Source of the DNA: CAZPBO01 sp964584815
GTDB taxonomy: Bacteria; Planctomycetota; SKW154
DNA length: 26,059 nt
Reading direction: 5' to 3'
Assembly: GCA_964584815.1 (NCBI GenBank)
Contig: CAZPBO010000032.1
Location: 1 to 26,059, forward strand
A model generated the notes under the pieces. That model was not told where the DNA came from. It saw only the letters and a program-made list of their open reading frames with translations, and made no database searches. Both the position numbers and the translations under genes were made by a program. Within the stretch, counting starts at the first letter, position 1; every line of letters starts with the position of its first letter. This document shows positions 21,950 to 26,059 of the stretch, piece by piece.

Positions 21950-23368
21950 ATGGGTATTATGGCAAGTATTCATAAGAAGTTGCTTGGAACGGCTGTAAAG
22001 AGCCTGGCGCGCTACACACCCGGTCTGCTCATTGACAGAGCCTACGATAAGGTCAAGGAACGCATTGACACAGAAATTCCGTATCCTGAAGGGCGCGATT
22101 GGGTGCTGAAGATGTTTGATGTGATGCGCAAAAAATTCCCGCAATTGTCGCGTTATGTGCGCGAAAAGGCGGTTGATGTCTTCCTGATAAAGGCGGAGAT
22201 AGAAGGGGCGAAGAAGCGCGCTGCACTGAAAGAGAAATTGGGCTATTGGGCGCCGTTTCTGTTCGTCGTTTCACCCACTATGCGCTGCAACCTGCGCTGT
22301 TACGGCTGCTACGCAGGCGAATACACAAAAGAGTCCGACCTTCCCTGGGAGTTGCTTGACCGTGTGATGCGGGAGGCAAAGGATATAGGAATACACTTTG
22401 TGGTCATATCGGGTGGCGAGCCGTTCATATATCCGCATATATGGGATTTGCTTGAGAAGCACAACGACATATTTTTCCAGATGTACACGAACGGGACGAT
22501 GATAGACAAAGCGGCGGCAAAACGCATCGCCGAACTCGGCAACCTCCTGCCCTGCATATCGGTTGAAGGATTTGAGGAAGAGACAGATAAGCGTCGTGGT
22601 AAGGGGCACTTCAAGCGTGTGATGGCGGCGATGGATGCGCTCGCAGAAGAAGGAGCGCTTTTCGGCTACTCCGCCACCGCAACACGCGAAAACAACGAAC
22701 TGGTGTCAAGCGATGAGTTCGTGGACTTCTACCAGAACAAAGGCTGCTTCATAGGCTGGTATTTCAATTATATACCAATAGGCAAGTCTCCCGTTCTTGA
22801 CCTGATGCCGACCCCTAAGCAGAGGATAGAGCGCAGGAAGCGTCTGGCGCAACTGCGCAAGGAGGTTGACCTTCTCATAGCCGATTTTTGGTGCGATGGA
22901 ACGCTCTGCGGTGGCTGCATCGCAGGCGGCAGACACTACTTCCACATAAACAACCGCGGCGATGTTGAGCCGTGCGTCTTCTGCCACTTCGCCTGCGACA
23001 ACATCCGCGATAAGAGCCTCGTTGAGATAATAGACTCACCGTTCTTCCGCTCTTTCCGCCGCCGTCAGCCTTATGTCACAAACCTCCTACGCCCTTGCGC
23101 CATAATTGATAACCCCCATGTGTTGCGGGAGGCGGTGCGCGAAAACAACGCACATCCAACACACCCAGGCGCCGAACAGGTCATCACCGATTTCGCTCCT
23201 TTCCTTGATAAATACGCGGAAGAATACGGCAAACTCGCGGATGAGGAGTGGGAGAAGAACTATCTACCGTCCTACAGCGAGCAGGAGCGCCGAATTCTTC
23301 TGGACTACTTGAACTGGGTTAAGAAGGAGAACGAGCGGATATTTGCACCGCGTGAGGTGAAGGCATAA
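21950..23368 (+). CDS. Radical SAM protein with SPASM-like C-terminal cysteine cluster
   Basis: This protein of about 472 residues begins with a helical N-terminal region of about 100 residues. The radical SAM core has CxxxCxxC (C113, C117, C120, in RCNLRCYGCYAGEY) and the SAM-binding GGEP (155-158). A second group of cysteines, C315, C320, C323, C342, C345 and C349, sits in a SPASM-like segment with the INNRGDVEPC pattern. This suggests an auxiliary 4Fe-4S cluster, as in peptide- or protein-modifying maturases. No precursor peptide or target enzyme is encoded next to it, so the substrate is unknown. The ATG at 21950 has GGAGG 7 nt upstream; the open frame extends further up but overlaps the channel-like gene. 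A terminator follows the stop, so the gene is probably monocistronic. It would need anoxic conditions to work. Confidence 0.87.
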   Translation: MGIMASIHKKLLGTAVKSLARYTPGLLIDRAYDKVKERIDTEIPYPEGRDWVLKMFDVMRKKFPQLSRYVREKAVDVFLIKAEIEGAKKRAALKEKLGYWAPFLFVVSPTMRCNLRCYGCYAGEYTKESDLPWELLDRVMREAKDIGIHFVVISGGEPFIYPHIWDLLEKHNDIFFQMYTNGTMIDKAAAKRIAELGNLLPCISVEGFEEETDKRRGKGHFKRVMAAMDALAEEGALFGYSATATRENNELVSSDEFVDFYQNKGCFIGWYFNYIPIGKSPVLDLMPTPKQRIERRKRLAQLRKEVDLLIADFWCDGTLCGGCIAGGRHYFHINNRGDVEPCVFCHFACDNIRDKSLVEIIDSPFFRSFRRRQPYVTNLLRPCAIIDNPHVLREAVRENNAHPTHPGAEQVITDFAPFLDKYAEEYGKLADEEWEKNYLPSYSEQERRILLDYLNWVKKENERIFAPREVKA

Positions 23369-23395
23369 CCCTCCGCCGCACCACACCGCCGTGGG

Positions 23396-23430
23396 GCCCT
23401 CCGGTTCTTTGCCGGAGGGCTCTTTTCCTT
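23396..23430 (+). terminator. Rho-independent terminator of the radical SAM gene
   Basis: Stem GCCCTCCGG (23396-23404) and CCGGAGGGC (23412-23420), a 7-nt loop, then TCTTTTCCTT on the plus strand. It is 28 bp after the stop codon. Confidence 0.9.
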
Positions 23431-23448
23431 GGTTTGATAGGAATGTGC

Positions 23449-23485
23449 CAACAAAAAAGTGCGGTCGGGATTCCCCCGACCGCAC
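23449..23485 (-). terminator. Rho-independent terminator of kbl
   Basis: Perfect 11-bp stem GTGCGGTCGGG (23459-23469) and CCCGACCGCAC (23475-23485) with a 5-nt loop. On the minus strand it is followed by TTTTTTGTTG. It lies 37 bp after the kbl stop and 28 bp from the opposing terminator of the radical SAM gene. Confidence 0.92.
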
Positions 23486-23521
23486 GGGATTGATGCCCGC
23501 CTTAGCGTGGGTGCTAACAGG

Positions 23522-24712
23522 TTAAATGACGGCGAACTCGCGACCGACCTTCTCTATCTTCTCTATCGCAAAGTCCAACTGCTCCTTCGTGTGGGCTGCT
23601 GTCACGATGAAGCGTATCCGCTCGGTTCCGCGTGGAACCGTTGGATAAACAATGGCGGTGCCCATAACACCTTCTTCCCACAGACGGCGACTGAATTTCG
23701 CTGTCTTCTCATCGCCGCCGATGATGAGCGGCGTTATCGGCGTCTGGGTCTTCCAGAGGTCAAAGCCCAGTTCGCGCAATTTGCCCTGGAAGTAACGGGT
23801 GTTATCCCAGAGGCGGTCAATCAGTTTTTGTCCTTCTTCGGACTCAAGGAGGTCAATGGCGGCGGTGCAGGCAGCCGCCACTGCCGGCGGATGTGCTGTT
23901 GAGAACAGGAACGGTCTGGCGTGGTAGCGCAGAAAGTCTGTCAGATATTTGGGACCTGCGATATAACCGCCCAGAACACCGATGCCCTTTGAGAGTGTGC
24001 CCATCTGGATGTCCCAGCGCCCTTTGAGGTTGTAGTGGCTGACAGTGCCGCTACCGTTTTTGCCCAGAACGCCTGATGCGTGGGCATCATCCACCATAGT
24101 GAAGGCGCCGTATTTGTCGGCGAGGTCGGCGATTTCGGGCAGCGGCGCGATGTCGCCGTCCATACTGAAGACGCCGTCAGTAATTATCATAATGCGGCGC
24201 GCTCCCTGTGCCTCCTTTAAGCAGCGCTCAAGGTCGTCCATATCGTTGTGCTTGTAGATGAAACGGCGTGCTTTCGTCAGGCGCACCCCGTCAATTATGG
24301 ATGCGTGGTTCAACTCATCCGATATGACGGCGTCTTCTGCTGTGGGCACAAGCGCCTGTATTGTGCCGCGGTTGGCGGCGATTCCCGCCACGAACACAAG
24401 CGACGACTCGGTGCCTTTGAACTTCGCCAGACGCTCCTCAAGTTCAACATGCAGACGCATAGTGCCTATAATGGGGCGCACAGCACCCGCACCGACTCCC
24501 CACTCCTCTGTCGCCTTTAACGCTGCCTCCTTCAACTTCGGATGCACCGTCAGACCAAGATAATTGTTGGAGCACATCACCACCACTTTCTTGCCGTTGA
24601 CCACCGCTTCAGGCACCTGTGGTGTGTCAAGCGTCGTCTGCGTCGGCGAGTAGATGCCGCGTTTTTTCAACTCCTCAATCTCTTCTGTCAGAAATCCCAT
24701 TCTGTGTTCCAT
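23522..24712 (-). CDS. kbl: Glycine C-acetyltransferase (2-amino-3-ketobutyrate CoA ligase)
   Basis: This 396-residue enzyme is a PLP alpha-oxoamine synthase that cleaves 2-amino-3-ketobutyrate with CoA into glycine and acetyl-CoA in threonine breakdown, in the cytosol. Landmarks are CSNNYLGL (47-54), VISDELNHASIIDG (129-142), TDGVFSMDGD (178-187), VDDAHASG (207-214) and the PLP lysine in GTLSKGIGVLGGY (K242). These agree closely with Bacillus-type Kbl. BioF (KAPA synthase) is the main alternative, but the SDELNHASIIDG and FSMDGD forms and the absence of biotin genes favour Kbl. No threonine dehydrogenase is in the window. ATG 24712 has GGAGG 8 nt upstream. It starts 28 bp after the TPR gene and ends at a strong terminator, so the two form an operon. 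Confidence 0.9.
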   Translation of the reverse strand: MEHRMGFLTEEIEELKKRGIYSPTQTTLDTPQVPEAVVNGKKVVVMCSNNYLGLTVHPKLKEAALKATEEWGVGAGAVRPIIGTMRLHVELEERLAKFKGTESSLVFVAGIAANRGTIQALVPTAEDAVISDELNHASIIDGVRLTKARRFIYKHNDMDDLERCLKEAQGARRIMIITDGVFSMDGDIAPLPEIADLADKYGAFTMVDDAHASGVLGKNGSGTVSHYNLKGRWDIQMGTLSKGIGVLGGYIAGPKYLTDFLRYHARPFLFSTAHPPAVAAACTAAIDLLESEEGQKLIDRLWDNTRYFQGKLRELGFDLWKTQTPITPLIIGGDEKTAKFSRRLWEEGVMGTAIVYPTVPRGTERIRFIVTAAHTKEQLDFAIEKIEKVGREFAVI

Positions 24713-24740
24713 CTTCTATCCTCCCATAACTCTGGTTTGT

Positions 24741-26059
24741 CTATAAGGCGCCGAGACGCTGTGCCACATCCTTAAACTTGTAGTCCACCTCAATTATCTT
24801 CTGATACTCTTCCCGCGCTATGTCATTTTTGCCCAGCAACTCATATGTGCGTGCCAACTCGTATGTTATCTCCTTGTTCTGGTCGTTCATAACGCGTAGA
24901 GGCTCTCGCGCCTTCAGCAACTCCTTCACCGCCAAGTCATAGAGTCCCTTCTTTCTGAAAGCGATTCCGACCATAAAGTGTGCCTCAACTTTGTAACGCG
25001 GGTCGGTCTGCGCTTTTTGCAGTTGTGCAATTGCCTCATCCAACTGCCCGCCCTGATAGAGGAATTTGCCCAACTCAAAGCGGAGTTTGGTGTCGGTTGG
25101 GTGCTGCTGGACGCGGCGAGTCCATTCCTGTATACAAAACTGCAGTTTTTCCCATTTCGCTTGCTCTATCGCCTTGCGTTTGTCCTCTGTGGGACCTTCA
25201 CGATATGCGTCCATCAGTTGGCGGATTTTATAATCGTAGCGTTTGAGTTGGACTTCGGCGATTTTTTCCTGTGCGAAGAGGTCGGTGGGGTCAACCTCAA
25301 GCGCCTTTTTGTAGTAGGTTTCTGCGGAGTTGAAGTCGCTTATGCGCAGATATAGGTCGCCGACTTCGCGGTAGAGACGGGGGTCGTTGGGGTTGGCTTT
25401 GATGTCTTCAAGTTTGAGTTCAATGGCGCGGCGCACATCATCTTCGGTGCGCAGGATATGCTGCTCCAACTCCAGTTTTTCGGCTTGCTTTTTATCGGCG
25501 ATTTTGTCGCGGTAGGAGGTGCCCATTTTTTCAATGCGTCCGACGGTGGTGGCGGCGGCGATGTCTTTGCGGGCGCGAGCCGCCTCGCCGTCGTGCGGGT
25601 TCAGCCGCAGCGCAGCATCGTAGTAACGCGCAGCCTGCTGCAACTCCCCCAACTTCATATATATCCTGCCGCACGCCTTCAGCGCCTCAAGATTCTTCGG
25701 GTCCAACTCCAGCGCCGCTTTGTAGTTCGCCAGCGCTCGGTGCATATAACCCGCTGCAAACGCCGCACCCGCCAACTCCAGCATTCGCTTCACATCAAAC
25801 GGCGCGTTCCACAAATACCTCTCACACTCCACTATCTGCTCGTCATACTTCTTCGCTATACCCTTGAACTTCGCCTTGAAAAGCGATGTCAACCCGCGCA
25901 GTTTGCCGCCCTTTTTCAACCCTTCCTCCTGCCCACGCCTCTTGGTCAACTCCCTTATCGCGCGTGCCGCCTCCTCATTGTCCGGGTCCATCTTCAAAAC
26001 CTGCATATACAACTCAAACGCATACTCATAGTTCCGCCGCTTCATCGCCTCCGACGCCT
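24741..26059 (-). CDS. TPR-repeat protein, 5' end outside the window
   Basis: About 438 residues of a tetratricopeptide-repeat protein are visible. Helix pairs ending in LDPKN-, LNPHD- and VDPTD-type turns recur: roughly residues 1-33, 100-165, 222-265, and a C-terminal group from about 320 to 430. A basic linker with KKYDEQIVECERYLWNAPFD separates the first repeat from the rest, and a Lys/Glu-rich section near 170-215 may form a coiled coil. The first ATG in the window (26045) is probably internal: the codons before it read ASEA in frame and complete the first helix of a TPR, so the gene most likely continues past 26059. TPR proteins act as scaffolds; no partner is identified. It is followed by kbl in the same operon. 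Confidence 0.8.
   Translation of the reverse strand, partial: ASEAMKRRNYEYAFELYMQVLKMDPDNEEAARAIRELTKRRGQEEGLKKGGKLRGLTSLFKAKFKGIAKKYDEQIVECERYLWNAPFDVKRMLELAGAAFAAGYMHRALANYKAALELDPKNLEALKACGRIYMKLGELQQAARYYDAALRLNPHDGEAARARKDIAAATTVGRIEKMGTSYRDKIADKKQAEKLELEQHILRTEDDVRRAIELKLEDIKANPNDPRLYREVGDLYLRISDFNSAETYYKKALEVDPTDLFAQEKIAEVQLKRYDYKIRQLMDAYREGPTEDKRKAIEQAKWEKLQFCIQEWTRRVQQHPTDTKLRFELGKFLYQGGQLDEAIAQLQKAQTDPRYKVEAHFMVGIAFRKKGLYDLAVKELLKAREPLRVMNDQNKEITYELARTYELLGKNDIAREEYQKIIEVDYKFKDVAQRLGAL

Overview
The window looks like chromosome of an uncultured Gram-negative-type (diderm) bacterium. One protein has a signal peptide and an outer-membrane barrel ending in Phe, another is a large lipoprotein, and promoters are sigma70-like. 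Several families here (a terpenoid-cyclase-like alpha/alpha-repeat protein, zinc-ribbon membrane proteins, linked ctpA-tsaD, and the form of FtsH) recall Planctomycetota/PVC-type and neighbouring candidate phyla. That placement is only an impression from the protein sequences. SelA, 4Fe-4S, radical-SAM and split-transketolase genes suggest an anaerobic or microaerophilic life. A run of 99 N at 20631-20729 marks a scaffold gap, so this is a draft or metagenome assembly. I see no phage, insertion sequence, CRISPR array, tRNA or rRNA.

Layout. 1-895 (+): a YfcE/MJ0936-type phosphodiesterase and a small 4Fe-4S/zinc-ribbon protein. 810-3521 (-): an outer-membrane barrel protein with its own promoter and terminator, then selA. 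3681-5097 (+): a four-helix membrane protein and a zinc-ribbon, single-pass membrane protein with a cationic Pro/Lys tail. 5094-14421 (-): a long cluster read as ctpA, tsaD, a degenerate nucleotidyltransferase-like gene, ftsH, folP, cdaA, cdaR, glmM. ftsH has a second good promoter inside the cluster. 14544-17444 (+): a 966-residue lipoprotein with five Ig-like repeats and a propeller-like C-terminal half. 17519-19440 (+): the two halves of a split transketolase, behind a strong promoter. 19442-20630 (-): the cyclase-like repeat protein, whose start is lost in the gap. 20842-21879 (+): a two-helix channel-like protein with RCK domains. 21950-23368 (+): a radical SAM/SPASM protein. 23522-26059 (-): a TPR protein that runs off the window, followed by kbl. 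Back-to-back terminators separate kbl from the radical SAM gene.

How the genes fit together. The central cluster covers envelope and housekeeping functions: C-terminal processing protease, tRNA t6A synthesis, membrane AAA protease, folate synthesis, c-di-AMP synthesis with its CdaR partner, and the glucosamine-phosphate step of peptidoglycan synthesis. From ftsH to glmM every start has a clear Shine-Dalgarno sequence and, from folP on, every gene overlaps the previous one, so this is one translationally coupled operon. The points most worth a second look are: an intact, well-translated gene that keeps the mannose-1-phosphate guanylyltransferase outline but has lost its catalytic motifs; a channel-like protein without a K+ selectivity filter; a 19-bp-period repeat array beside the assembly gap; and abrupt mid-gene switches between two synonymous-codon styles.
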